DNA from: CAZSBB01 sp964605235
GTDB taxonomy: Bacteria; Planctomycetota; Phycisphaerae; Phycisphaerales; Phycisphaeraceae
Length of the DNA: 64,000 nucleotides
NCBI GenBank assembly: GCA_964605235.1
Contig: CAZSBB010000034.1
Span: 1-64,000, forward strand
Direction: 5' to 3'
Shown: in pieces, positions 1-9,288 of the stretch
How positions within the stretch are numbered: the first letter of the stretch is position 1
Layout of the letters: the number at the start of each line of letters is the position of its first letter
Position numbers and translations under genes: made by a program
The notes under the pieces: model-generated
What the model saw: the letters and a program-made list of their open reading frames with translations, nothing else
Databases searched by the model: none
Told to the model about the DNA's origin: nothing

Positions 1-102
1 GAGGTGACACTTCTATTGAAAGCAAGCCCTGTCATTTCTATTGGAGTTCAACAACCCGTGGCGACCCCATCCGGTTTCATGTTCCCTTGATTCCTTTGCC
101 GC

Positions 103-171
103 TGGGATAAAAAAGGGGATAAGTACATTATTTTTTTATAAAATAATGTACTTATCCCCTTTTTTATCCCA
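103..171. repeat. Perfect 32-bp inverted repeat, GGGGATAAGTACATT family, copy 1
   Basis: Arms 103-134 and 140-171 are exact reverse complements and are separated by the 5-base loop TTTAT. The core AAGGGGATAAGTACATT recurs in a second hairpin at 29984-30044. The element is AT-rich inside GC-rich DNA and lies about 95 bases upstream of the aspartate kinase start. It looks like an interspersed palindromic element rather than a gene-specific terminator, although transcription through it would give a very stable hairpin. Confidence 0.9.
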
Positions 172-264
172 TTTTCATCCCGCGGCGCAGCGCTACGGGC
201 GGTTTGTCCCCTGCCTCCGCGCCCGCTAAATTGCTCGTCTTTGCCTGCCACCCGGAGCTACCCC

Positions 265-1581
265 ATGGGCGTCAAAGTTTGCAAATTCGGCGGCACCTCC
301 CTTGCCGACGCCAGCCAGATCCGCAAGGTCCAGCAGATCATTGAAGCGGACCCCCAGCGTTGTCACGTGGTCCCCTCGGCGCCGGGCAAACGCACCAGGG
401 ATGACCAGAAGATCACCGATCTGCTCTACCTCTGCCACGCCCACGCCTCGCAGGGCATCGTGTTCAATGAAGTGTTCGGGCTGATAGCCGAGCGCTACAA
501 GCAGATCGTCGCGGACCTGGGCCTGAAGCTGGACCTGACCCCGCATCTGCACAAGGTCAAGCAGGACATCACCGGCGGGGCGAGCGCTGATTATGCCGCC
601 AGCCGCGGGGAGTACCTCAACGGCCTGATTATCGCCGAGTTGCTCGGTTACACCTTCATCGATCCGGCCGAGGTGATTCTCTTCAAAGCCAACGGCAGCT
701 TCGACGCGGAGAAAACCCAGGCGAAGCTCGGCGCCCGGCTCAAGCAGACGCCGCGCTCCGTGGTGCCCGGTTTCTTTGGCGCGCTGCCCGATGGCCAGGT
801 CAAGACCTTCTCACGCGGCGGGTCGGACATCACCGGCTCCATCGTCGCCCGGGCGGCGAATGCCGACGTCTATGAAAACTGGTCCGATGTCGACGGCCTG
901 CTGATGGCGGACCCGCGCATCATCAACAACCCGCGCTCCATCGAAACCGTCACCTACCGCGAACTGCGCGAACTGGCGTACATGGGCGCCACCGTGCTGC
1001 ATGACGAAGCCATCTTCCCGGTCCGCAAGGCGGGCATTCCCGTCAACATCCGCAACACCAACAACCCCGACCACCCCGGCACCATGATCGTCAGCGAAGC
1101 TGCCCCGGTCACCACCCAGGGCTCCATCACCGGCATCGCCGGGCGCAAGGACTTCACCGCCATCTCCGTCGAAAAAGCCCTGATGAATGCGGAAATCGGC
1201 TTCGGCCGCCGGCTGCTGCGCGTCTTCGAGGACGCCGGCGTCAGCTTTGAACACATGCCCACCGGCATCGACACCATGTGCGTCGTGGTGGCGGACAAGC
1301 AACTCAACGGCAAACTCGACGATGTGCTCGAGGGCATCCGCACCAGTTGCAAACCCGACACGCTCGAAGTCCAGCCGGACATGGCGCTGATCGCCACGGT
1401 GGGGCGCGGCATGGCGCACACGCCGGGCATGGCGGGGCGGCTGTTCGGCGCCCTGGGCGCCGCGGGCGTCAACATCCGCATGATCGATCAGGGCTCGAGC
1501 GAACTGAACATCATCGTGGGCGTGCAGAGCGCCGACTTCGAAAAAGCGATCCGCACGATTTACGCCGCCTTCATGCCCTGA
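265..1581 (+). CDS. lysC: Aspartate kinase
   Basis: Phosphorylates L-aspartate in the first step of lysine, threonine and methionine synthesis, in the cytoplasm. The 438-residue protein starts with the kinase signature KFGGTSLAD at residues 6-14. It has the substrate-loop run FSRGGSD near residue 190 and two C-terminal ACT-like segments, the last containing GVNIRMIDQGSSELNI, typical of allosteric monofunctional enzymes. The ATG at 265 is preferred over the upstream TTG at 241 because homologues begin just before KFGG. The gene stands alone on its strand behind the palindrome at 103-171. The length is normal for the family and no key residue appears to be missing. Confidence 0.95.
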   Translation: MGVKVCKFGGTSLADASQIRKVQQIIEADPQRCHVVPSAPGKRTRDDQKITDLLYLCHAHASQGIVFNEVFGLIAERYKQIVADLGLKLDLTPHLHKVKQDITGGASADYAASRGEYLNGLIIAELLGYTFIDPAEVILFKANGSFDAEKTQAKLGARLKQTPRSVVPGFFGALPDGQVKTFSRGGSDITGSIVARAANADVYENWSDVDGLLMADPRIINNPRSIETVTYRELRELAYMGATVLHDEAIFPVRKAGIPVNIRNTNNPDHPGTMIVSEAAPVTTQGSITGIAGRKDFTAISVEKALMNAEIGFGRRLLRVFEDAGVSFEHMPTGIDTMCVVVADKQLNGKLDDVLEGIRTSCKPDTLEVQPDMALIATVGRGMAHTPGMAGRLFGALGAAGVNIRMIDQGSSELNIIVGVQSADFEKAIRTIYAAFMP

Positions 1582-1683
1582 GTTCAACCTGGCCCGCCCG
1601 GACGGCACCGGCGCACGCCCAGCGGCCGCGGCAGGGGTGTGACCACGGAAAAATAGCCGGGGGCTTTGCCTTACAATCCGCTC

Positions 1684-2382
1684 ATGAGCCGACCGCAGCT
1701 TGACGCCATCATGGAAGACGCCAGCCAGGCCCTGGTGCAAATGGATTACCTGGAGTGCGAAGCCCAGGCCCTGCGTGCCCTGACGCTGGCGGAAGCTGAG
1801 CATGATTGGCCCTATTTCGCCCGCATTCTCCTGCCTTTGCAGGAAGCCCGCCGGCAGCGCCGCATCAGCGCCGGCGAAGGCGCGTTGCGCCTGGGCACCG
1901 CCACGCTGACCGATGCGCCGGCCGACTGGCTCGAGCAGCTCGAGCCCGCCGGCTGTCTGGTGGTGACCCCGCCGCATACAACCAACGATGCGGCGCTGCT
2001 GGAAACGCAGGCCCGGCGGGCGCGGTTGCCGGTGGAAGTGCTGTACGCCCAGCCGCGGGGCGAAGTCTGGACGCTTAAAACCCATGCCGCGTTGCAGGTG
2101 CAGGTGGATGTGCCCGCACCCCCGGCCGAGGCGCTGGAACGCTGGGTCGGCCCCGCCGAGCAGCGGGCGCAGCCGGCGCTGGCGCGGTGGATCATGCGGG
2201 CGCTCGAAAGCCTGGGCGATGCCGCCATGGCGCACGCGCTGGGGCATCTGCCCTCGGGTGATCCGCACCCGCAACTGACCGCGCTGCTGACCGCGCTCGA
2301 AGCGGTGACGGACCACGAATTGCTCCATCAACGGCTGGCGGCCGCGGCGCACGCGCTGATGCAACCGCCGACCGCCGGCTGA
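1684..2382 (+). CDS. Conserved hypothetical protein
   Basis: A 232-residue protein without signal peptide or membrane segment, starting at the ATG at 1684. The N-terminal ~60 residues are rich in E, A and L and probably helical, resembling TPR-like N-termini (MEDASQALVQMDYLECEAQALRAL split by short turns). The middle has an alpha/beta feel (GCLVVTPPHTTND). No catalytic motif was recognised. Its stop codon lies a few bases before the next open frame, so the two genes are probably co-transcribed. Function unknown. Confidence 0.7.
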   Translation: MSRPQLDAIMEDASQALVQMDYLECEAQALRALTLAEAEHDWPYFARILLPLQEARRQRRISAGEGALRLGTATLTDAPADWLEQLEPAGCLVVTPPHTTNDAALLETQARRARLPVEVLYAQPRGEVWTLKTHAALQVQVDVPAPPAEALERWVGPAEQRAQPALARWIMRALESLGDAAMAHALGHLPSGDPHPQLTALLTALEAVTDHELLHQRLAAAAHALMQPPTAG

Positions 2383-2409
2383 CTTTTGCGATTGATATTG
2401 GATTCCTGC

Positions 2410-3114
2410 GTGGCGACCCGAGCATCAGTCAAACGGACGCGGCGGCTGGCGTTGGGCTGCACCACGGCGGTGGTGTTGCTGATTGCGGCGGTGACGCTGG
2501 CGGCCGGCTGGGCGTGGTGGCGCTGGCGCACGGAGCCGGGTTACTGGCAGGACAATCGGGCGTTTCTCGAACGGACCCCGCGCTCGCAATTGCAGGACCT
2601 GGCGAATCGCGCTGAGCAGCAGGTGCTCTCTTCCCTCGGTGGCGGTGAAGTGCGCCAGGTGCGTTTGAGCACCGCGGAACTGAACGCCTGGCTGGCGCTG
2701 CGGCTGGAAAGCTGGGCCGCCAATCAGGGCTTGGCGCTGCCCGACCAGGTGGGGCGGTTTATGGTGCAGACATCCCCGGCGGGCCCGACGCTGGCGTTTC
2801 AGCTCAATCAAGGCGAACTGCATCAGGTGGTCAGCCTCGATTTGGCGGTGCAGGTGGACGAAGCCGGGCGCGGGCAGGTGCGGCTCACCGGGTTGCGGGC
2901 GGGCAGCTTGCCCATCAGTCCGCAGTGGATTGCCGAGCATTTGCAGGGCCAGGCCGGCGCCGATGCCGCGCGCCAGTTGCAGCGACTGGTGGAGGGCGTG
3001 CCGTTTGACGCCCAGTTCCCCGACCCGACCAATCGCAAACGTCGTCTGCAGGCCCAGGCGTTGCAGTTCGACGCCGACGGCGCCAGCTTTCGCCTGCAGG
3101 CAGTCGCGCCATGA
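2410..3114 (+). CDS. Hypothetical membrane-anchored protein
   Basis: About 234 residues from a GTG at 2410; a TTG at 2386 in the same frame is an alternative. One N-terminal transmembrane segment (LGCTTAVVLLIAAVTLAAGW) follows a basic stretch, so the rest is predicted outside the cytoplasm. The remainder is a soluble domain with alternating hydrophobic strands and no recognised motif. It begins within 30 bases of the preceding gene's stop and is probably in the same operon. No function can be assigned from the sequence alone. Confidence 0.65.
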   Translation: MATRASVKRTRRLALGCTTAVVLLIAAVTLAAGWAWWRWRTEPGYWQDNRAFLERTPRSQLQDLANRAEQQVLSSLGGGEVRQVRLSTAELNAWLALRLESWAANQGLALPDQVGRFMVQTSPAGPTLAFQLNQGELHQVVSLDLAVQVDEAGRGQVRLTGLRAGSLPISPQWIAEHLQGQAGADAARQLQRLVEGVPFDAQFPDPTNRKRRLQAQALQFDADGASFRLQAVAP

Positions 3115-3152
3115 AATGATGACCTACAATGTTGCCCGGACTATTGCCGAGG

Positions 3153-3272
3153 ATTACCACAGGGTCACAGAGAGCACAGAGATCAGACCATGATTCCCCA
3201 GCGCCATGCAACGGACGAGGGCATCTGCTCGGTGGCATTCCCTCTGAGTACTCTGTGCCTCTGTGGTGATTA
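3153..3272. repeat. CACAGAG-type inverted repeat element, copy 1
   Basis: The left arm 3153-3182 contains ACCACAGGGTCACAGAG. The right arm 3241-3272 is its imperfect reverse complement (CTCTGTGCCTCTGTGGT). They flank about 60 unrelated bases. The same arm sequence, with different filler, recurs at 32331-32446. It lies between the membrane-anchored hypothetical gene and the UbiX-type gene. Confidence 0.85.
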
Positions 3273-3295
3273 TTTCTGAGAAGCATTGCACGACC

Positions 3296-3904
3296 ATGAC
3301 CCGACCCCGTCGCTACATCGTGGGCATCACCGGCGCCAGCGGGGCCTGCTACGCCCAGCGCCTGGTGCAGTTGCTCGCCGGCACGGACGCCCAGGTTCAC
3401 CTGGTCGTTTCGCCGTTGGGCCAGCGCCTGCTGCATGATGAGCTGGGCATGGAAGGCCTCGACCTCGACCAGCTCACCGGCGGCCGCAAAGCCAATGTGA
3501 TCCTGCACAACCACCGTGATGTGGGCGCGAGCATCGCCAGCGGCTCGTTCATCACCGATGGCATGGCGATCATTCCCTGCTCCTCCAACACGCTGTCGGC
3601 GGTCGCCACCGGCTCGGCGCAGAACCTGCTGCACCGGGCGGCGTACGTCACGCTCAAGGAACGCCGGCCGCTGGTGCTGGTGCATCGGGAAATGCCGCTG
3701 ACGCTGGTGGACCTGCGCAACATGGCGGCAGCGCATGAAGCCGGCGCGATCATTTGTCCCGCCAACCCGGGTTTCTACATGCTGCCCAAGCGTCTGGAGG
3801 AGGTGATCGATTTCGTGGTGGCGCGGGTCCTGGACCTGCTCAAAGTCGAACATTTGCTCCCGGTGCGCTGGGGGCAGACCGCCGCGGGACCAACCTCATC
3901 GTGA
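3296..3904 (+). CDS. ubiX: UbiX-family flavin prenyltransferase
   Basis: Makes prenylated FMN, the cofactor of UbiD-type decarboxylases in quinone synthesis. The 202-residue protein opens with the Rossmann-like signature IVGITGASGACYAQRL (residues 7-22). It carries the SFITDGMAIIPCSSNTL stretch with the conserved P-C-S-S-N motif, and ICPANPGFYMLP near the end, all typical of UbiX. The ATG at 3296 is used rather than upstream in-frame codons because the fold begins there. The stop overlaps the start of the UbiA-type gene (GTGA), which implies translational coupling. In menaquinone-futalosine organisms the equivalent protein is called MqnM, and this cannot be separated here. Confidence 0.9.
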   Translation: MTRPRRYIVGITGASGACYAQRLVQLLAGTDAQVHLVVSPLGQRLLHDELGMEGLDLDQLTGGRKANVILHNHRDVGASIASGSFITDGMAIIPCSSNTLSAVATGSAQNLLHRAAYVTLKERRPLVLVHREMPLTLVDLRNMAAAHEAGAIICPANPGFYMLPKRLEEVIDFVVARVLDLLKVEHLLPVRWGQTAAGPTSS

Positions 3905-4821
3905 CCAGCGCCAGCCTGCCTGCCTCCGCTCGTTTCCTGGTCCTGGCGCGCGACATCAAGCTGAGCCATTCCGTTTTCGCCTTGCCCTTCGCGGTGCTCG
4001 GCGGCTATCTGGCGTCCGGGGCCCGCGGCGAGCTGCTGCACCAGCAATGGGCAGCACTGCTGCTGGTGGTGGTGTGCATGGTGCTGGCGCGGACCGTGGC
4101 GATGACGGTCAACCGTCTGGCGGATTACCGCTTTGACGCCCGCAACCCGCGCACCCAGGGCCGGGCGCTCCCGGCGGGCCGCCTGAGCCTCACCTACATG
4201 CGGATGGTGACCCTGACCGGATCGCTGGGTTTTGTCGCGGCGACCGCCGGCTTCTGGCTGGAGCGCGGCAACTACTGGCCGGTGGTGTTGTCGCCGCTGG
4301 TGCTGGGCTGGTTGTGCCTCTACAGCTTCACCAAACGCTTCACCTGGTTGTGCCACGTCTTCCTGGGCAGCTCGCTGGCGCTGAGCCCCATCGCGGCGAC
4401 CATTGCCATTCACCCGGCTTACCTGCAAACGTCCACCCCCTGGCTGCTGGCGGGCATGGTGCTGTGCTGGGTCGCGGGTTTTGATGTGATCTACGCTTTG
4501 CAGGATGTGGAGATCGACCGGCAGGAAGGCCTGTTCAGCATGCCGGCGATGCTCGGCGAAGCGCGGGCGCTGTGGATGAGCCGGTTGCTGCACGTCGGCT
4601 GCGTGGCGGCGCTGGTGCTGCTGTGGCGCAGCACGCCGCTGCTGGGTGTGGGCTTTCTGGTGGGAGCCGCCCTGAGCGTGGCGCTGCTGATTCTGGAGCA
4701 GGGGCTGGTGTGGGGCTCCAAAACTCACCGCATCGACGTGGCGTTCCTGACCGTCAACGGGGTCATCAGCGTGCTGCTGGGCGCGCTGGGGGTGTTTGAT
4801 GTGTGGCGGGCGCTGGGATAG
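3901..4821 (+). CDS. UbiA-type prenyltransferase (MqnP-like)
   Basis: Integral membrane enzyme attaching a polyprenyl chain to an aromatic quinone precursor. The 306-residue protein has about eight hydrophobic segments. The two Asp-rich diphosphate-binding motifs are visible: NRLADYRFD followed by NPRTQGRALPAG, and DVIYALQDVEID. The GTG at 3901 overlaps the stop of the UbiX gene, and the family fold begins within 20 residues of it. The UbiX/UbiA pairing fits either ubiquinone or futalosine-pathway menaquinone synthesis; the latter is more likely for a planctomycete. No UbiD homologue is in the window. Confidence 0.88.
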   Translation: MTSASLPASARFLVLARDIKLSHSVFALPFAVLGGYLASGARGELLHQQWAALLLVVVCMVLARTVAMTVNRLADYRFDARNPRTQGRALPAGRLSLTYMRMVTLTGSLGFVAATAGFWLERGNYWPVVLSPLVLGWLCLYSFTKRFTWLCHVFLGSSLALSPIAATIAIHPAYLQTSTPWLLAGMVLCWVAGFDVIYALQDVEIDRQEGLFSMPAMLGEARALWMSRLLHVGCVAALVLLWRSTPLLGVGFLVGAALSVALLILEQGLVWGSKTHRIDVAFLTVNGVISVLLGALGVFDVWRALG

Positions 4822-4836
4822 TTGCTGTGGATATCT

Positions 4837-4904
4837 GCAGGTCCGGGTTAGCCCAGACACGGACGCGCATGGGGTTGATTTTGTCCGTGCAAGCCCGGAC
4901 CTAC
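4837..4904. repeat. GTCCGGGC-type inverted repeat, copy 1
   Basis: Left arm 4837-4863 (GCAGGTCCGGGTTAGCCCAG and onward) and right arm 4884-4904 (TCCGTGCAAGCCCGGACCTAC) form an imperfect inverted repeat. The same family recurs in cleaner form at 61927-61994. It lies directly after the UbiA-type gene and next to a second repeat family at 4926-5041. Confidence 0.75.
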
Positions 4905-4925
4905 AACACGGTGACTTGGCGAATT

Positions 4926-5041
4926 AACGAGCCGGAAGCGTCAGCGACGGGAAAAGCGCACGGTCGCCCACATCCTGTGGCATAGCGGAGAATCCTTTGG
5001 CGACCCCGCGCCCTGCCCGTCGCTGACGCTTCCGGCTCGTT
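4926..5041. repeat. AACGAGCC-type inverted repeat, copy 1
   Basis: Arms 4926-4951 and 5016-5041 are a perfect 26-bp inverted repeat beginning AACGAGCCGGAAGCG, separated by 64 bases of unrelated sequence. A related copy lies at 60113-60201. It fills the gap between the convergent UbiA-type and MoxR genes, together with the GTCCGGGC element. Confidence 0.85.
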
Positions 5042-5069
5042 CAGACAGCAATATTCGGCAACCGGGGGA

Positions 5070-6002
<933 letters not shown>

Positions 6003-6159
6003 TCGTGGCGGTCTCCACTGGGGCAGGGCAGTATAGCCCGATGTGCGCCGCTTTGCAGGGCGGAAACGGGGGGCAGCCGATAGAATGAGAAGTGATTCAC
6101 CGGTTTGGGTTGGTGGTTGGTCCACCCGGCCCCTGCTGGAAACGGGATGCTGAGCACTC

Positions 6160-7014
6160 ATGTTTGAACGGCTGCACCTGCTCCTGACCCGTCTGGCGGG
6201 CTACTTCCGCAACGAGCCGGTGGTGGTGCTGGTCGAGTTCGCCCTGGTCTGGCTGCTGGTGTATCTGGTCTTCCGCTTCCTCCGCGGCACGCGCGGCGCC
6301 CGCGCCATCAAGGGCGTCGCCTTCCTCTTGATCGCCACCACCCTGACCATCAAAGTCCTGGGCAGCGAGGAAACCTTCCAACGCCTCAACTTCCTGTACA
6401 ACGGCTTCCTGGGCCTCGCCTCCATCGCCCTGGTGATCGTCTTCCAGCCCGAGCTGCGCCGGGGTCTGGTCCGCCTGGGTGAGACGCGCTTCTTCCGGGC
6501 CGGCGGGTTGCGTCGCGCGCGGGTGATTGAGGAAGTCGTCTCCGCAGCGGGCTACCTGAGCAAGAACAAGATCGGCGCCCTGGTGGTGCTCGAACGTGAA
6601 GTTGGTCTCGAAGGCGTGGTCGAAGCCGGCATCCGCATGGACGCCGTGGTCAGCAAGGAACTGATCAACACCATCTTCTGGCCCGGCAGCGCCCTGCACG
6701 ACATGGCGGTGGTCGTCCGCGGCGACCGCATCAGCGCAGCCGGCGTGCAGCTGCCCCTGGCGGAGGCGGAACAGTTCTCCTCCGAGCTGGGCTCGCGCCA
6801 TCGCGCCGCGCTGGGACTCAGCCAGGAGAGCGACGCCCTGGTCGTGGTGGTCAGCGAGGAAACCGGCACCATCAGCGTCGCCGAACGCGGCCGACTCACC
6901 CGCAACCTCACCGTCGACGGCCTGCGCACTTTGCTGGTGCGCGGCCTGGGGGAAATGAAACTCGTCGGCAACGGCAACGAAGCAGAAGAATCCGAAACCG
7001 GCAAAGCTGCCTGA
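6160..7014 (+). CDS. cdaA: Diadenylate cyclase (CdaA type)
   Basis: Makes cyclic di-AMP from two ATP. The 284-residue protein has three N-terminal membrane helices (about residues 21-41, 49-68 and 81-97), then a DisA_N-type catalytic domain. The RHR motif is at 213-215 and SEETG at 232-236. The usual D-G-A motif reads D-M-A at 181-183 (LHDMAVVV), so the glycine is replaced by methionine. The aspartate that acts in catalysis is kept. The gene is followed after 16 bases by a YbbR-domain gene, the standard CdaA partner arrangement. Confidence 0.92.
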   Translation: MFERLHLLLTRLAGYFRNEPVVVLVEFALVWLLVYLVFRFLRGTRGARAIKGVAFLLIATTLTIKVLGSEETFQRLNFLYNGFLGLASIALVIVFQPELRRGLVRLGETRFFRAGGLRRARVIEEVVSAAGYLSKNKIGALVVLEREVGLEGVVEAGIRMDAVVSKELINTIFWPGSALHDMAVVVRGDRISAAGVQLPLAEAEQFSSELGSRHRAALGLSQESDALVVVVSEETGTISVAERGRLTRNLTVDGLRTLLVRGLGEMKLVGNGNEAEESETGKAA

Positions 7015-7030
7015 AAGTCCAGCACACGCC

Positions 7031-8041
7031 ATGTGGGAAAAGTTCCGCGAGTTCATCCTGATCACCTTCATCGCCGCCCTGATCTGGCTCTATGCCGAGG
7101 GCGAAAACGTCCTGACCGACGACCGCGATGTCGATGTGGAGTTCGCCCCGGTGGCGCGCGATGTGCTCATCAAGCCCCGCCGGCCCGAAGGCAGCGTCAC
7201 CGCCACCTTCCGCGGCAACAGCGCGCAGCTCGCCGACCTCAAGGAACTGATCCGCAAAGGTCCGCTCACGCTGGAACTCAGTCCCTTGCCCGACAGCGTG
7301 CAGCAGACGGTGAACCTGCGCACCGCGCTGAGCAATCTCAAGACCATCGCCGACCTGGGCGTGACGCTGCTGGAGGTGCGCCCGGAAACGGTCACCGTCA
7401 GCGTCGAACGCATGGAAACGCAGACGCTGCCGCTGAGCCTGGCGGGGCAGGGCGACACGCAGCTGGCGGATGTGATCCTCAAGCCGGAGAAGGTGGCGGT
7501 GCGCCTGCCGGCGTCGCGCATGGCGGCGCGGGGTGACCAGCTGCGCGTCGAAGCCCGCCTCCCCTCGGGAGCGCTGACGGGTTTGTCCGTCAATCAGCAG
7601 CACACCCTGACCAACGTGCCGGTGGTGGTGCCGGACTTGCTCGGCGCCGAGGATCTGAACGTCTCGCCCGCGACGGTCAGCGTCACCTTCACCATCCGCA
7701 AACTCGCCCGCGAACTGGTGCTGCCCAACGTGGCGGTGCGGCTGGTCGCGCCCCTGGCGGCGCTCAAGCAGTACAACGTGCAACTGGCGGCCGAGGACGA
7801 TCAGTTCGTCCGCGACATCCGCATCACCGGCCCCAACGACCTGATCGAAAAAATCGAGGACCGCGAGCAGAAAGTCTGGGCGGACGTGCGCCTGGATGTC
7901 GAGGACCTCGCCAAAGGCGACAGCAGGGACAGCGTCACCATCGTGCCGCACATCGACCTGCCCCCCGGGGTCAATCTGCTCGAACCCCCCTCGGCGGTGC
8001 GCATCCGCATCACCAAAATCCGCCCCGCGACCGAACCCTGA
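7031..8041 (+). CDS. YbbR-domain protein (CdaR-like)
   Basis: Probable membrane-bound extracytoplasmic regulator of the diadenylate cyclase. It has one N-terminal membrane helix (EFILITFIAALIWLYAEG) and then about 310 residues of repeated beta-rich YbbR-like units. A clear unit boundary is visible around LPLSLAGQGD and again around LVLPNVAVRLVAP. The length, 336 residues, fits a two- to three-repeat CdaR. It lies 16 bases behind cdaA in the same direction, which supports the assignment more than any single motif does. Confidence 0.85.
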   Translation: MWEKFREFILITFIAALIWLYAEGENVLTDDRDVDVEFAPVARDVLIKPRRPEGSVTATFRGNSAQLADLKELIRKGPLTLELSPLPDSVQQTVNLRTALSNLKTIADLGVTLLEVRPETVTVSVERMETQTLPLSLAGQGDTQLADVILKPEKVAVRLPASRMAARGDQLRVEARLPSGALTGLSVNQQHTLTNVPVVVPDLLGAEDLNVSPATVSVTFTIRKLARELVLPNVAVRLVAPLAALKQYNVQLAAEDDQFVRDIRITGPNDLIEKIEDREQKVWADVRLDVEDLAKGDSRDSVTIVPHIDLPPGVNLLEPPSAVRIRITKIRPATEP

Positions 8042-8367
8042 GCGTGCTTACCCCGCCGGCCGGCTGAGCAATCATCGCAATACGCGCCCCCAGAACCCAG
8101 ACGACGCCGGGCGCGTCAGTACCCCCGCCATGTGGCCCACGGTGTCGTGGCGGTACGCGGTCAGTCTGGATCAGGCTTGATTGAACCTGTACCATTCCTT
8201 GTTGTGCAAGGAACCCGCTGTCGCCAGGCGCCTACGACAATATGAAATCCGGTCTAATTTCTTCTACAAGCATTAAACCCACGACAGTTCGAAGTGACGG
8301 TACGGACCATGCACCGCCGATACAATCACTGAGAGACGGATGTTTCCATTGGCGACGCGAGTAGACG
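8042..8367. other. Intergenic stretch upstream of the defence pair
   Basis: No convincing gene is seen in these 326 bases. A short stem-loop with TTCCTTG at 8195-8201 and CAAGGAA at 8207-8213 is present; it has no T-run and is not a clear terminator. Base composition becomes less GC-rich towards the AAA gene, in keeping with a boundary between the housekeeping block and an acquired island. No attachment site or direct repeat was recognised. Confidence 0.5.
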
Positions 8368-9288
8368 ATGCCCACGACGAAGAAACTGGCGGAACTCTTC
8401 CGAGCCCTGGCAGCTGACGACGTGACAGGCGCGACTGGTGTGGCTGCGCAGATCTGCAACGATGAAGAGGGAAAAGGTCACTTTGGCGTGGCCCGCCACC
8501 TGCGTGGAGCGCTGGCCGGCAGCGGGAACGGGGCTAAGTGCGGACACGACCAGAATGCTCCGGGACAGAACGGCAACGGGCTAATCAACACAGCCCTGGT
8601 GGCGTTGCCGAGCGATGTGAACTTGGTGGATGTGGTTCTGACGTCGAGCGCTCGTCGCGAGCTTAAGGGTGTCATCGCGGAATGGAAGCACCGCGACTCC
8701 CTTCAGCGCCGCGGTCTGGCGCCGCGGTCGAAGCTGCTGTTCCACGGTCCGCCAGGATGCGGGAAGAGCCTGACCGCTAGGGCGCTGGGGCATGAGCTGG
8801 GGCTGCCAGTTTGGGTAGTACGCTTCGACGCCGTGATCGGGTCGTACCTCGGGCAGACTGCCATACACCTGCGCCAGCTATTTCATTTGGCGGAGACCAC
8901 GTCGTGCGTGCTGCTGCTGGACGAATTGGACGCACTGGGGAAACGCCGCGGCAATCCGCTGGATGTCGGTGAGCTGGATCGGATCGTGATCTCACTCATG
9001 CAGGAACTGGAGCATTCCAGACCGCGAGGGTTGATCATCGGCACGTCCAACATGCCCCGACACCTGGATGACGCACTTTGGCGTCGGTTCGACTTGGCGC
9101 TGGCGTTCGGTTGCCCAAAGCGGACTGTGCTGACGACCTTCGCGAAGAAGCTGGCGGCATCAAACAAAGTATCCTTGCCGACGACGGTCCTTCGACGGGC
9201 GGCGGGCAGCCGCAGTTTCGCCGACGCGGAGTCGGTGGTCATGGCCGAGGCAAGACGGCAGGCTCTTGAAAAGCATTTGAGAGACTAA
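8368..9288 (+). CDS. ietA: AAA ATPase, IetA-like defence component
   Basis: A 306-residue AAA ATPase. Walker A is GPPGCGKS at 127-134, Walker B VLLLDELDAL at 181-190, sensor-1 GTSN at 225-228, and an arginine-finger segment RRFD at 239-242. The N-terminal ~90 residues are poorly conserved in appearance and may bind a partner. The TAA stop is followed directly by the ATG of a subtilisin-like protease gene. This AAA-plus-subtilase pair matches the IetAS system, described first as a plasmid stability module and later as anti-phage defence. That the two proteins act together is inferred from family knowledge and gene order. A generic AAA chaperone is the alternative. Confidence 0.82.
   Translation: MPTTKKLAELFRALAADDVTGATGVAAQICNDEEGKGHFGVARHLRGALAGSGNGAKCGHDQNAPGQNGNGLINTALVALPSDVNLVDVVLTSSARRELKGVIAEWKHRDSLQRRGLAPRSKLLFHGPPGCGKSLTARALGHELGLPVWVVRFDAVIGSYLGQTAIHLRQLFHLAETTSCVLLLDELDALGKRRGNPLDVGELDRIVISLMQELEHSRPRGLIIGTSNMPRHLDDALWRRFDLALAFGCPKRTVLTTFAKKLAASNKVSLPTTVLRRAAGSRSFADAESVVMAEARRQALEKHLRD

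Noticed and set aside
8195..8213. Stem-loop TTCCTTG/CAAGGAA as attachment site or terminator
   Set aside because: A 7-bp stem without T-run, with no second copy near the other end of the defence island.
8042..8367. Possible small RNA or tRNA between ybbR and the AAA gene
   Set aside because: No cloverleaf, conserved loop or terminator could be recognised.
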